Below are positions 10,749 to 21,279 of a stretch of DNA of 64,000 bases, in pieces. Below the pieces are notes generated by a model. It was not told where the DNA came from and did no database searches. It was given only the letters and a program-made list of their open reading frames with translations. Position numbers and translations under genes: made by a program. Origin of the DNA: Avena insularis (lineage: Eukaryota > Streptophyta > Magnoliopsida > Poales > Poaceae); NCBI GenBank assembly GCA_023614405.1, contig CM042684.1:535230682-535294681 (forward strand), in the 5' to 3' direction. Each line of letters begins with the position of its first letter. Position 1 is the stretch's first letter.

Positions 10749-11333
10749 GGACCTGCGCTCGACATGGTTGAAAGGTCCCTAAAGTTAGAGTTTGGTCAAC
10801 CGACATCGAGACTACGGTGGCTACGGCGGCGTTGTGCAGGACAAGAATAAGGTATACCCGCCTCCTCTTCCACCTCGCCGTCGGCGATCTCGTCGGTGAT
10901 GCCGAGGAGGGCGGAGATTCGTGTGGTCGCTGCTTCCATGGAGTGGTCGATCTTGTTCAGTCTACGTGTGAAGATTCGGTTTGGTGTTTGAAGATTCGGA
11001 TCAATGGTTTGGTGTTTGAAGATTCGGATCAATTCAAGGGTTCAATGGTTTGGTGTTTGAAGATTCGGATCAATTCAAGGGTTCAATGGTGACAACTTTG
11101 GCTCTGGGGCGCTGGTCCTTAGGGGCACATGCACGAAGACTTCCCGACTGGTATCAACAACGACAAGCCGGCTCTGGTAAGGGAGCAACGACAGCGGTGC
11201 GTCGGCGACTCGCTCTGGCAGAAGTAGTGGTCGTTAGTTGGTTCAACTACTTCAATATAATGTTTATCATGTTTGATGTGACTTGTACTTTTTGTGAACT
11301 CATGAAATAGATCCAAATTTTTCTGAAAAAAAA
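10749..11333 (+). mobile_element. Second, 5'-cut copy of the poly(A) retroelement
   Basis: It is homologous to 8346-8858, including the A tail and the following AACTTAGCGAGAGC (11334-11347). It starts internally at the duplication breakpoint, so there is no left target duplication. Confidence 0.8.
10966..11090 (+). repeat. Local minisatellite expansion in the second unit
   Basis: The word GTTTGGTGTTTGAAGATTCG, followed by GATCAATTCAAGGGTTCAAT, is present once in the first unit (near 8576) and three times here, one of them shortened. The expansion therefore occurred after the 2.4-kb duplication, or the first unit lost copies. Confidence 0.85.
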
Positions 11334-11421
11334 AACTTAGCGAGAGCGGATAAGACTTTTTTTTGAGGTAAAAACAATATATTAAGCATGCAAGCCACCT
11401 CATTAAAACCTTCCAGTCCCC

Positions 11422-14400
11422 TTAGATACCCTGGTAAGGAAAACGAGTGTGTCTGAAACTTGCAGCCCATAAAATAATCGTTACATCGTTTATGAGAGAT
11501 TCAAGAAGAAAGCTAGGGGGTTCATCGACCCAATTACAAGAAAACTTATCAATAAAACAAGACCTAGCAAGCTCATGAGCTACTCCATTTGCTTCCCTCG
11601 GACAGTGTTGAAATAAAACATTACCAATCATAGATGCTTCATCAATACAATCAGCAAGAACTGCTGAAGATTCACCCCACCATGCTTCTGCTCCATTGCA
11701 AGCATCAACAATTTCCGTAGAATCAGATTCACCCACCACATTATTGCACCCAAAGCGATTAGCTAGAGCTAGTCCTTCTCGCATAGCAATTGCTTCCGTT
11801 GTAGCCGGACAAGCCACATTTGGGATAAAAAGAGTAGATGCAACAATGAAACGTCCCTCCTGATCACGAACGACCGCCCCTGTAGCTCCTGAACAACTAT
11901 CATAGTGAAACGAACCGTCAACATTTACCTTTATTTGCCTAGGGTTTGGTTTAATCCACTTGACCTCTAGAGGTGTATGCCTTGAATTAACTTTTGCTAT
12001 ATTGGATGCCATTGACAAGATTGACATACGATATTGTAGTATCGGGGGCACCGTCTCATCATGTGTGTGCCGACGCCGCATCCACCAAAGGTACCAGCAG
12101 CAAATGACGATCACCTCCTTAAGCCCCAAGCTAGCAAAACCTGGTAGGTTATTGTTCGGTTGTGTGAGTAAGAATTCAAGTACAGCAGAACCAGCTCGGT
12201 CAACCATTATTGCGTTTTCAATCACCGCACTCAGACCCAAAGACTCCCATAGCGCACGAGCTGGTGTGCATTGAAAGAATAAGTGCAACGTATTCTCAGC
12301 TGCAGTAGTACAAACAGGACACTCTCCGCTGGTATCAATATGTCGATTGACCAATATAGATTTAAGGGGTATTATTCCATGTAGTGAGCGCCATGCGAAA
12401 ATTTTAATCTTCCCAGGGATCCTCAGCTGCCAGAGAGTTTTCCACATTGGATTATTTACTGATGATCCTGGCAAAGATAATTGTTCCCCTCTCGAACCAA
12501 AACTATGCCTCCATTGCAAATGATATGCCGATCGTACAGTAAATCTGCAATGTTTTGTATGTCGCCATGCAATAAAATCTTCAAATCCCTGACTGTTCAG
12601 TGGAATCTGTAGAATCCGATTAACATCAACTATGCAGAATAGATTGCGAAGAAGTTGCTCATCCCATTGACCATTAATTGGATTGATTAATTGAGCGACT
12701 TTAGTGTACACTAAATTACCTCTTGGGGAAATAATTTTCCTATCAGCACTTGATGGAATCCACGGGTGAGTATAGATATTAATTTTTTCACCATCACCCA
12801 CTCTCCAAATGTATCCTCGTTTGAAGGTTGTCAAGCCCTTCAATATACTCTGCCAAGTAAAAGAAGAGCCTGCTTTCAGACCTGCCTTTAAAATATCACC
12901 TTGTGGGTAGTATTTTGAACGAAGGACTTTTGCACAAAGAGACTCTGCAGATGAGATTAGCCTCCAAACCTGTTTAGCCAGCATAGCTAAATTAAAAGAA
13001 TGAAAATCCCGGAACCCCATACCCCCTTCTTTCTTCGGGTAGCAAAGTTTCCACCAAGCAAGCCAATGCATTTTCTTGTTGTTATCGTCATCACCCCACC
13101 AAAATTGTGAGATTGCATCCATCATCCTCTTACAGACCCCAATAGGTATTTCAAACACTGACATAGTATAAACTGGGATTGCTTGTGCCACCGTCTTCAA
13201 AAGAATTTCCTTCCCTCCAATTGACAAGTGTTTTTCCTTCCACCCATTAATCCACTGAATTATTCGCTCAACAAAATGAATAAAACAATCACTTCTATCC
13301 GCTCCCACGGTGGCAGGGAGACCTAGATATTTATCAGAGAGAGCTTCTGTATCAATATGAAGAGTTTCACATATTTCTGCTCTCACCACCGCATGTGTAT
13401 TTGAGGAAAAAAAGATGCTTGACTTCGCTAAACTCATCAACTGGCCCGAATTTGCACAATAGGTATCCAACACTTGCTGCAAGGAAGTTGCATTATTCAT
13501 ATCTGCCTTCATAAGAATAAGAGAATCATCAGCAAAAAGTAAATGAGAGACTGACGGGGCATTCCTGCACACTCTTAACCCATCAATGCCACCAACTTTT
13601 CTTCATGCAGCAGGAGACTGGATAGATCCTCCGCACATATAAGGAACAAATATGGAGACAGGGGATCTCCTTGACGAAGCCCCCTATCAGAATTAAACCG
13701 AACTTGATACCTCACTGACCTCACACATGTCATCATTAGCGTAATCCATCTATCAGAAAAGCCTAAATTTCTCATCATATTCTCCAAGAAAATCCACTCA
13801 ACACGATCATATGCCTTGTGCATGTCAAGCTTGATAGCACAGGCCCCAACATTACCCTTTTTCTTCCTCTTAATAGCATGCACAACCTCATAAGCAACTA
13901 AGACATTATCCGTTATCAGACGCCCAGGAACAGACCAGGAACAAACGCACTTTGTATTGGGGAAATAACATCAGGGAGAACCTGCTTAAGCCGTTGTGCC
14001 AGCATCTTGGAAATAATTTTGTAAATCACGTTGCATAGACTTATGGGACGGTATTGAGTCACTAGTTCCGGATTATCTACTTTCGGAATAAGAACAATTG
14101 TGGTGTCATTCCAACCCTCTAGAATAATCCATGTATTCAAAGCCTGCAAAACCTCGACAATTATTTGCTCGCCACACATACTCCAATTTTTTTTATAAAA
14201 TATTGCATGGATACCATCAAGGCCCGGCGCCTTAAAATCTCCAATACTAAAAGTTGCTTTCTTCACGTCGGCAGCCGTGAAATCCTCCACTAATCTTACA
14301 TTCATGTCTCCTGTCACCTTTGGACGGATTTTATCCAAAACTGACGGGTCGGTAGCCTGGATTTCAGAAGTAAAAAGCTCAGAAAAATATTGAAAGAAAA

Positions 14401-15565
14401 GTGGTTTTAGCGACTGAGTACCTTCGACCCATTCATCGTTCGAGTCCTTTAGGTGTTTTATATAATTTCTCTTTCGTCGCGCCGTTACAAACTGGTGAAA
14501 AAATGAAGTATTACGATCCCCTTGCATCAACCAATTTGCGCGTGATCGTTGAAGCCAATGAACCTCCTCCTGTTCGAGTAGTAATTCAAGTAGTTCAGAA
14601 AGCTCCTTCGAAATCTTCTCATTTTCCTCGGTCATTGGACCATTCAAAGCTTTTTCTAATTTTTGTTGCACCTGACGAAGACGCTTCCTTGGCTTTTTCA
14701 AATACGTGTTATCCCAGACATGCAATGATGCGTGCATGTGGGCTAGCTTCCCAAGAACACCACCGTCCACAACACCGTTCGCATCAGCCCAAGCTTGCTC
14801 GACGACATCTCTGAAATTCTTTTCTTGAAGACACCTAGCTTCAAAACGGCAAGCAGTACTGCGTTGTCCAGTATCCACCTGAATATCTGTCTTCAAGAGG
14901 ATCGGTCTATGATCAGATCTTGCATAATCTAAATGGTGAACCATAGCATTAGGATTCAACGTATTCCATGCCAAATTCACGACCACACGATCCAGTCTCT
15001 CCCGTATTCGTCCTCTCTTCCATGTAAAAGGATCTCCACTATACCCAAGGTCGATTAGGTCACACTCTGATAAAACATCTCGGAATGCCTGCATATAGCC
15101 TTGCGGCCGAGGGTTACCACCTTCTTTCTCATGTGAATACATGATCTCATTAAAGTCACCAATCAGTGCCCATGGTAAATTATATTGACCACTAAGCTCT
15201 CTGATTTTGTCCCATGTTAAGTGCTTATCTTCCCATCTCGGCTCTCCATAAATACTAGTTAAGCGCTAAATCTTTCCAGGACTTTCCACTATACGAACAT
15301 CGATATATTTGGGAGTAGAAAAAATCTGTTCAACATTAATTTCCCGCTTCCAAAGAAGTAAGACACCCCCACTTCTAATATTACTCGGATTAACAATCAT
15401 AAAGTCCATCTTCAATCTTCTTTTCAGACAATCTGCCGGATATCGGTCCAAGTGTGTCTCTGACAAAAACAACACATCGGGGTTGCTGCGCCTTTGGACG
15501 TCCAAAAGCGATCAAACTGCCGGGTCATTCCCCAAACCCCGACAGTTCATACCTAGGATCCTCAT
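11422..15565 (-). pseudogene. LINE ORF2: endonuclease, reverse transcriptase, zf-RVT, RNase H; frameshifted
   Basis: It starts MRILGMNCRGLGN at 15565. The endonuclease/exonuclease/phosphatase domain follows (LFLSETHLD, IGDFNE, then SDHRPIL near 14900). The reverse transcriptase has [39 protein letters not shown] and the catalytic FADDS (13525-13511). zf-RVT (ECPVCTTAAENTLHLFFQC) and an RNase H-like domain (KVNVDGSF, GESDSTEIVD) close the protein. Breaks are an in-frame stop near 15512, a stop near 15265, an 11-bp local duplication near 13925 (GTTCCTGGTCT), and a one-base shift near 13590. Apart from these the protein is complete, about 1300 residues. Confidence 0.88.
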
Positions 15566-16725
15566 TGGTCCTGGCGGCGCCCCTCACTGGAGCCCACCAA
15601 TTCAGATTTATCAGTAGAGTTACCATTAATTTCATCCTCCTCCCGACCATCCTTCCTGTGCCTCTTTGGATCCCTCTTAGGTTGTGGACTTGCAGGGGAT
15701 ACCACATCGGTAGGAGATTTTTCAAACTGATTTACTAATGCTACAATAGACGTTGCCTGCTGAGAATTAGCTAAGCCACGCTTCCTGTTATTTTCAGCTT
15801 CATCCATATCAATATCATGTTTTGGCTCACCAAGGACAACAAGCGCCCTTTCAACACCATCCACCTCTTCCTTGTACACTTCATCGTCCATGTAGCCATC
15901 CTGACCTTGACCCCTTCCTCTTCCAAAGCGGCCTAAACCTCTGCCCGGGCCTCCGCGGCCACGTCCTCGCCCTCTCCAACTTGGTTCGGCCAACAACCAG
16001 GGACCAAATTTAAGGTCTTTCTCGGAGTGAATACCATTACCATGCTCTTTGTAAACATGCCCCATTAGACCACATACTTCACACCAGTTAGGAATCCGCT
16101 CATAGCGAACCCTAAAAATATCTCTCTTTCCCTAACGCGAGATCGAGACCGCGCGTTTCAGAGGTTCTTTCACCTCGATCTTCACCCGTACCCGGCAGAA
16201 GTTTCCAAAAAAATCCATTGAGTCCGGTTCTACCGATTCGAACTTTCCCACACGCCTAGCAAGATTGGGAGCTAGCGGTCTATATGCCTCAGGAATATCA
16301 TGGATCTGTGCCCAGACAGAGATAGAATCAAGCTTAGTCGTGCTTGGTTTTGTGAACCCGTCATATGGCTCGATTGCAACCGGAGCATTGCGGAAGTTCC
16401 AAGGTCCTCCCTAAATCACTTTCTCCCAGTCTCCCAAACAGAAAAATTGCATCACATACAGGTTACTCTCAATCGCCCTAAATTTTACGTCCTGCACCAA
16501 CCCCCATGCAGAACGCATGTTCGAAAAGAACCAAGTCTGACTATAAGGTATCTCTGTATGAACTTTCGCCACCGCTAGCCATCGAGGCAATTCCTCCAAT
16601 GGAGGACCTTCTTCCTCAAAGATGACATCATCCAGATCTTCCTCTCCAATCCCAAGTTGATCCATGAGCTTCGCTAGATCCTCCTCCTGCGATTTCTCGC
16701 CAGACCCATATGCTTGATTCGCCAT
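15562..16725 (-). pseudogene. LINE ORF1 (DUF4283 plus zinc knuckle), broken
   Basis: ORF1 proteins of plant L1-type LINEs bind element RNA. The frame starts MANQAYGSGEKSQEED. An acidic stretch is followed by a DUF4283-like domain (WLAVAKVHTEIPYSQTWFFS, then LGDWEKVI, an in-frame stop at about 16411, and GGPWNFRNAPVAIEPYDGF). A knuckle follows as WCEVCGLMGHVYKEHGNG, where the usual last Cys is His. Next come an RGRGRGGPGRGLGRFGRG block and a charged tail with a KRDPKRHRKDGR motif. A second stop lies near 16133. The last stop codon (TGA, 15562-15564) overlaps the ORF2 start. Confidence 0.8.
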
Positions 16726-16975
16726 CTGCCAAACCCTAGATCGGTTCCTTGAAAAAACTTGCTAGAAAAGACCCGGAGAAAACCAGGAGAAAGAAAGTTG
16801 CAAGGTGCCGAGGCCGAGAAGCAGAACGCGTCTGCCCCTTGTTCAGCCCAAACCGCTGACGAGCTTCCCTCGCAGGATTCCGGGAAGAAACAGGAGCGCT
16901 CGCCGCCGAGTTGCCTCAGCGCGAGAACAATACCCGAAGGAAAAAGAGTTGTATATAGTGCTTTTTTTTAATGTA

Positions 16976-16987
16976 CGGATAAGACTT
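16976..16987. repeat. LINE target site duplication, right copy (CGGATAAGACTT)
   Basis: It is identical to 11347-11358 and 8872-8883. It marks the 5' end of the minus-strand LINE and shows that the older LINE was the target. Confidence 0.85.
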
Positions 16988-17084
16988 GGTTAAGTTGCGG
17001 GCTGAGATCATTCTTCAGGATCTTGAAAATGACCGTTTTGTAACCCTCTATGAGTAATAAAGGATCCATTTTACTCGAAAAAAA
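16988..17084 (+). pseudogene. Old LINE fragment, 3' end (right part)
   Basis: It continues the reading interrupted at 8239 (…NLARA / DKTWLSCG), has a short 3' UTR and ends in a run of seven A at 17078-17084. Joining the two parts across the insertions explains both segments. Confidence 0.65.
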
Positions 17085-17398
17085 CACATTTAATTTTTAT
17101 GTTACAAGTACAAAATTAGTTTACATAAAGTCTCTTCACCGGTATCCTAGTCAAGGTCATGGCTATGTCGCCCGCGCGTTCATCCAGGCCATTGTCGTGA
17201 ACCGACTGGAACATTTTGACCGACGTGAACCGCCGTCGACATCATCAACAGGCAGGCCATTGTAAGCGTAACCTGTTTAAACAACAAGCCTATATACATA
17301 CAGTAGCACAGAGACGTGTCGAGTCCCACATGAGAACACGTCCTAAGTTTTTCTTTTTTTCTTCTAGATTTTTTTTAGTGAATCCATCATGGACCGCA

Positions 17399-17465
17399 AA
17401 ACCTAACGGGCCCCGGAGACATAAACATAACAGCCCGCCAGGGCCCGTTAGGGTTTCGTATATAT
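17399..17465 (+). promoter_or_regulatory. Putative promoter: site II/telo-box inverted repeat and TATA box
   Basis: AAACCTAACGGGCCC (17399-17413) and GGGCCCGTTAGGGTTT (17441-17456) form a near-perfect inverted repeat. Each arm has a GGCCC site II-like core and a telo-box-like AAACCCTA relative; this pair is known from promoters of growth-related plant genes. A GTATATAT box follows at 17458-17465, about 140 bases before the ATG. Its role in transcription is inferred. Confidence 0.5.
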
Positions 17466-17602
17466 CCAGCAAGAGAGAGCGGACGCCCTCCCGTCACACC
17501 ACTTGTCGGCGGCGGAGGCGGGAGGGCAGATCAGATCTGTCTCTACTCGGCGACGCTCCGACCCTACACTTAACTTTGAGGCGGCGGAGGACGGCGGCGG
17601 AC

Positions 17603-20600
17603 ATGTCGGCACCAATGAGGGGGATTGCCGTGAGGGCTACTACCTCGACGCTCCTGGCTCGGTCTCGTGCTGTTCACGACCACTATATTGATCTCTCACG
17701 CTCTCCGGCGTGCTCTTCTGCAGGGTGCGGCGGGCGAGATGATGAAGGCAGGGTTCCTAAAGGCGGCCGCGGGCTCGACCTTACCTCCAAAGGTACGGAC
17801 CTAATCCCCCCTCACCTTCCCCTCCCCACCTCACGACCACTATATTGATCTCTCACGCTCTCCGGCGTTCTCTTCTACAGGGTGTGGCGGGCGAGATGAT
17901 GAAGGCAGGGTTCCTAAAGGCGGCCGCAGGCTCGACCTTACCTCCAAAGGTACGGACCTAATCCCCCCTCACCTTCCCCTCCCCACCTCACGACCACTAT
18001 ATTGATCTCTCACGCTCTCCGGCGTGCTCTTCTGCAGGGTGCGGCGGGCGAGATGATGAAGGCAGGGTTCCTAAAGGCGGCCGCGGGCTCGACCTTACCT
18101 CCAAAGGTACGGACCTAATCCCCCCTCACCTTCCCCTCCCCACCTCACGACCACTATATTGATCTCTCACGCTCTCCGGCGTGCTCTTCTGCAGGGTGCG
18201 GCGGGCGAGATGATGAAGGCAGGGTTCCTAAGGCGGCCGTGGGCTCGACCTTACCTCCAAAGGTACGGACCTAATCCCCCCTCACCTTCCCCTCCCCACC
18301 TCACGACCACTATATTGATCTCTCACGCCTCCGGCGTGCTCTCTGCAGGTGCGGGCGAGATGATGAAGGCAGGGTTCCTAAAGGCGGCCGCGGGCTCGAC
18401 CTTACCTCCAAAGGTATGGACCTAATCCCCCCTCACCTTCCCCTCCCCACCTCACAACCACTATATTGATCTCTCACGCTCTTCGGCGTGCTCTTCTGCA
18501 GGGTGCGGCGGGCGAGATGATGAAGGCAGGGTTCCTAAAGGCGGCCGCGGGCTCGACCTTACCTCCAAAGGTATGGACCTAATCCCCCCTCACCTTCCCC
18601 TCCCCACCTCACGACCACTATATTGATCTCTCACGCTCTCCGGCGTGCTCTTCTGCAGGGTGCGGCGAGCGAGATGATCAAGGCAGGTTCCTAAAGGCGG
18701 CCGCGGGCTCGACCTTACCTCCAAAGGTATGGACCTAATCCCCCTCACCTTCCCCTCCCCACCTCATGACCACTATATTGATCTCTCACGCTCTCCGGCG
18801 TGCTCTTCTGTAGGGTGCGGCGGGCGAGATGATCAAGGCAAGGTTCCTAAAGGCGGCCGCGGGCTCGACCTTACCTCCAAAGGTACGGACCTAATCCCCC
18901 CTCACCTTCCCCTCCCCACCTCACGACCACTATATTGATCTCTCACGCTCTCCGGCGTGCTCTTCTGCAGGGTGCGGCGGGCGAGATGATCAAGGCAGGG
19001 TTCCTAAAGGCGGCCACCTTCTCATCTCCGAAGGTCTAACTAATTCTCCCCCTCCTCCTCCTGTTGTACACCTTCGAGTGCTTGTGCAGTTGAATGTTGT
19101 ACGAAAGTAGCTAGTGATTTATATGATGGAATCGGTAACTGCACGCATATTTCCTGAGGTTTTATTGTATTGCTGCAGGCTGTCCTGACAAGCTTCAAAT
19201 TGTATGGCACCAGTACCGTACCCACACCGATTCCAAAGGTACTATCTATTGCTCATTGTCAATGGCAATTCAACACCGATTCCAAAGGTACTGTCTATTG
19301 CTCATTGTCAATGGCAATTCAAAGTTGCAGGCAATTTACTCAGATTTCATTGATGCTTATTACATGTTTGGGAATCTCGGGGTAGTAGCTTCTGCGTTGT
19401 GTTAAGTTTTTTATGTGTTTAACCATGGTACCAGTTTGCCATACTTTAGTGTAAATAAACTATGGTGCGTGCTAATGCCTGGGATTAATGGCATTTCAAT
19501 GCGATGCATTGATGCTTATTATACGTTTGGGAATCTCGGGGTAATAGCTGGTATGCTGTTACAGTAAGTAGTCTTGCTGTTACGCTGCTGCATCCTAGTC
19601 TTGCTGTTATGCTGCTGCATCCTAGTTCTGTGTTCTTATCACATTTAGCTGTTCTCCATGTTTTGCCATGGATCTACTTCCCGATGCTGACGTGATTTTT
19701 GCTTTTTTTTTCCTTGACTTGATGCAGCTTTCTGTTGAGGTCAGTGGGAAGCTCCTATCGCCGGCGGCTGCAGGGTCAACAAAAATGTACCGAATGACTG
19801 TGTGTGCAGAAACCGATGAGCAGGCTTTGGAGTCGGTTTGGGAGTTCGTTGGCCTTGTACGTTCAAATGATACGGTGAAGCTAGCTGTGTTCTGCAGCAG
19901 TCACAAGGTTGCCTTTCTTTTTCTATGTGGCAGTATTCACTCTTGATGCTAGTGTATGCATTATCTTGGTGTTCTTTGATGGATATGCTATTTATCAAAA
20001 TATCATACTATTGCCTCTTACATCTGACAACTTTGCTGCTAGTTTAATACATGGTATGCTTGTTGTATGCCATGTTTTGTCTATTTCCATTTTATCCATT
20101 GTGCGGTCAGGGCAACATTAGTCACCTGAATGGGGGTTCTGCACTCTTAGTAATTGGAAGTAGTTCATTTGGTTTTGTCTTGCCTTAATGAGGGTTTTGT
20201 GGAACGGGGGTAGTATGAATGTACAGTAAGAATCTACTTGCAAATGTTAGTATCGTGTGTTACTTTTATGAATTGCATATGTGTCTTTGGTTGCTCTCTA
20301 ATTGTTATGCTTGCATCTTATTCTTTGTATACTCTGTTATACGAAAGCTCTTTGAATTTTTTGGCATTTATTTGATTTGTTTTATCAGATATTATTCAAT
20401 TGTGCTTGCAGGTCACTCTCACTGAGATAAAGGCTTCAATTGGTATGGCCGCAGACGAGATTTTGAGCCAGGCCAGTGAATACAACACTGACCTAAGGGC
20501 TGAATTTGATGTGTTCAAGGCCACGGTCCTCGCTGGGCAGCAGCAAGTGAAGGAAGAGCTGAAGCTCGTGAAAGGTGATGCCATTGCTACAAAGGATGCC

Positions 20601-20777
20601 ATCGAAAGGTTAGAAACAGCGGCGCGAAAGTTTACTGTACTCAAGTTTTTGGGCTATCTGAGTGCAGTCTCTTTCGTCGAGTGTCTCGTGTCCTGGAGAA
20701 CCAATATGTATGTGTATGGGAAGATGCTCCCGACCCCGCCATCAGACAGCTTGCTCGAGAACCTGCCCAGTGCCTAG
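17603..20777 (+). CDS. Unrecognised grass protein gene with nine tandem copies of exon 2
   Basis: Proposed exons: 17603-17629 (MSAPMRGIA, donor GTGAGG; an alternative end at 17671 would leave a 52-nt intron). Then nine copies of one exon: 17724-17792, 17881-17949, 18038-18106, 18195-18262, 18349-18413, 18502-18570, 18659-18726, 18814-18882, 18971-19033. Then 19179-19238, 19728-19907 and 20412-20777. Each has AG before and GT after, and the unique exons are all phase 0. The repeated peptide is GAAGEMMKAGFLKAAAG plus STLPPK. The last exons give a mixed alpha/beta-looking part (MYRMTVCAETDEQALESVWE), a coiled-coil-like helix (AEFDVFKATVLAGQQQVKEE) and a hydrophobic stretch (VLKFLGYLSAVSFVECLVSW), so it may be a small membrane or organelle protein. 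The full chain would be about 413 residues, or about 233 with one repeat exon. I know no family; splice use needs transcripts. Confidence 0.72.
17682..18980 (+). repeat. Tandem array of about 157-bp units, each one exon plus intron
   Basis: Each unit is a 69-nt exon plus an 86-88-nt intron with a pyrimidine-rich tract and CTTCTGCAG acceptor (CTTCTACAG in copy 2, CTTCTGTAG in copy 8) and a GTACGG or GTATGG donor. Units are nearly identical. Copies 7-9 share GATGATCAAGG where copies 1-6 have GATGATGAAGG. Copies 4 (68 nt), 5 (65 nt) and 7 (68 nt) have deletions whose sum is 6 nt. The last exon (63 nt) has a diverged 3' end and is probably the ancestral downstream edge. Confidence 0.93.
19223..19320 (+). 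repeat. 49-bp tandem duplication that copies a splice donor
   Basis: ACACCGATTCCAAAGGTACT and about 29 further bases are repeated with an offset of 49 bp, giving two donor sites (19239 and 19288). Use of the second would lengthen the 60-nt exon to 109 nt and shift the frame. Confidence 0.85.
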
Positions 20778-20867
20778 AATCAGTAGTAATCTGTAGTGGA
20801 GAGAGAGAGGCCCTTGTTGGGTTGGGAGTATATTTTTGCTGGCTTCGAGTTGTCTTACTCTGAGATT

Positions 20868-20995
20868 ACTGAATCGTTGTTAACGTTTGCTAAAATCTTT
20901 GCGGGAAGCTTTTTGGCTCTGTTAGCCTAAATTACTGGATTGTTGTTGACAGTGGCTAAAAATATCTGCAAGAGGCTTTTGGCTCTGTTAGCCGA
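20868..20995 (+). repeat. Imperfect direct repeat in the 3' region of the exon-array gene
   Basis: The word GGCTCTGTTAGCC, preceded by GTTAAC/GTTGAC, GCTAAAA and an AAGCTTTTT- or AGGCTTTT-like stretch, occurs twice with about 60 bp spacing, probably in the 3' UTR or just past it. Confidence 0.6.
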
Positions 20996-21125
20996 TTTAT
21001 CAATCTGCACTACCTGTTGAATTCCTTTTTATTACTGAAAATTATTCAAAATTGAGCTGGTACTATGAATGAATTGAACTCTGTACCACAGCATCTAACA
21101 GTAGTATCTAGGTAGCTAGTCTGCT

Positions 21126-21146
21126 AGCTTGGTGTGGCACCAAGCT
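21126..21146. repeat. Short perfect inverted repeat (AGCTTGGTG/CACCAAGCT)
   Basis: Nine-base arms are separated by three bases. It is too short to name, but could be the tip of a decayed MITE or a hairpin. Confidence 0.4.
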
Positions 21147-21279
21147 GGAACGAATCGATCTCCTGCTACAGCCAAAACACCCCTTAGGTTGATTGCTTGC
21201 CTCATGTCATAAAGCAGCTAAATGCTCTTAGCAAAATCATTGGCCGAAGGGCTAGGCTGATGCCCCACAGGATGCATGC

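Larger units (their letters stand above)
8346..13225. repeat. Tandem duplication of a 2.4-kb retroelement block
   Basis: 8346-10748 and 10749-13225 carry the same order: the 3' part of the poly(A) retroelement, its target site, then the minus-strand LINE 3' half. The offset at the left edge is 2403 bp. The second unit is about 74 bp longer, mainly because of a minisatellite expansion. The junction lies at a shared GACCT-GGACCTG word, which suggests a microhomology-type breakpoint. Confidence 0.9.
11359..16975 (-). mobile_element. Near full-length LINE (L1-type plant non-LTR retrotransposon)
   Basis: The element reads right to left: a 5' UTR (16975-16726), ORF1, ORF2, a 3' UTR and a poly(A) tail, seen as a T run at 11357-11364. 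CGGATAAGACTT flanks it at 11347-11358 and 16976-16987, and also at 8872-8883 in the duplicated unit. The length of about 5.6 kb is usual for grass L1-type elements. Both ORFs carry stops and frameshifts, so it is not autonomous now. Confidence 0.9.

Noticed and set aside
17603..17848. A single-exon reading of MSAPMRGIA... through the first repeat
   Set aside because: It runs through the intron into the alternative frame (CGGRDDEGRVPKGG), while the splice signals and the downstream exons support the GAAGEMMKAG frame.
17682..18980. CRISPR-like or satellite array
   Set aside because: The units contain no variable spacers, and each holds a phase-0 exon with splice sites inside a larger gene. Direct exon duplication explains it.
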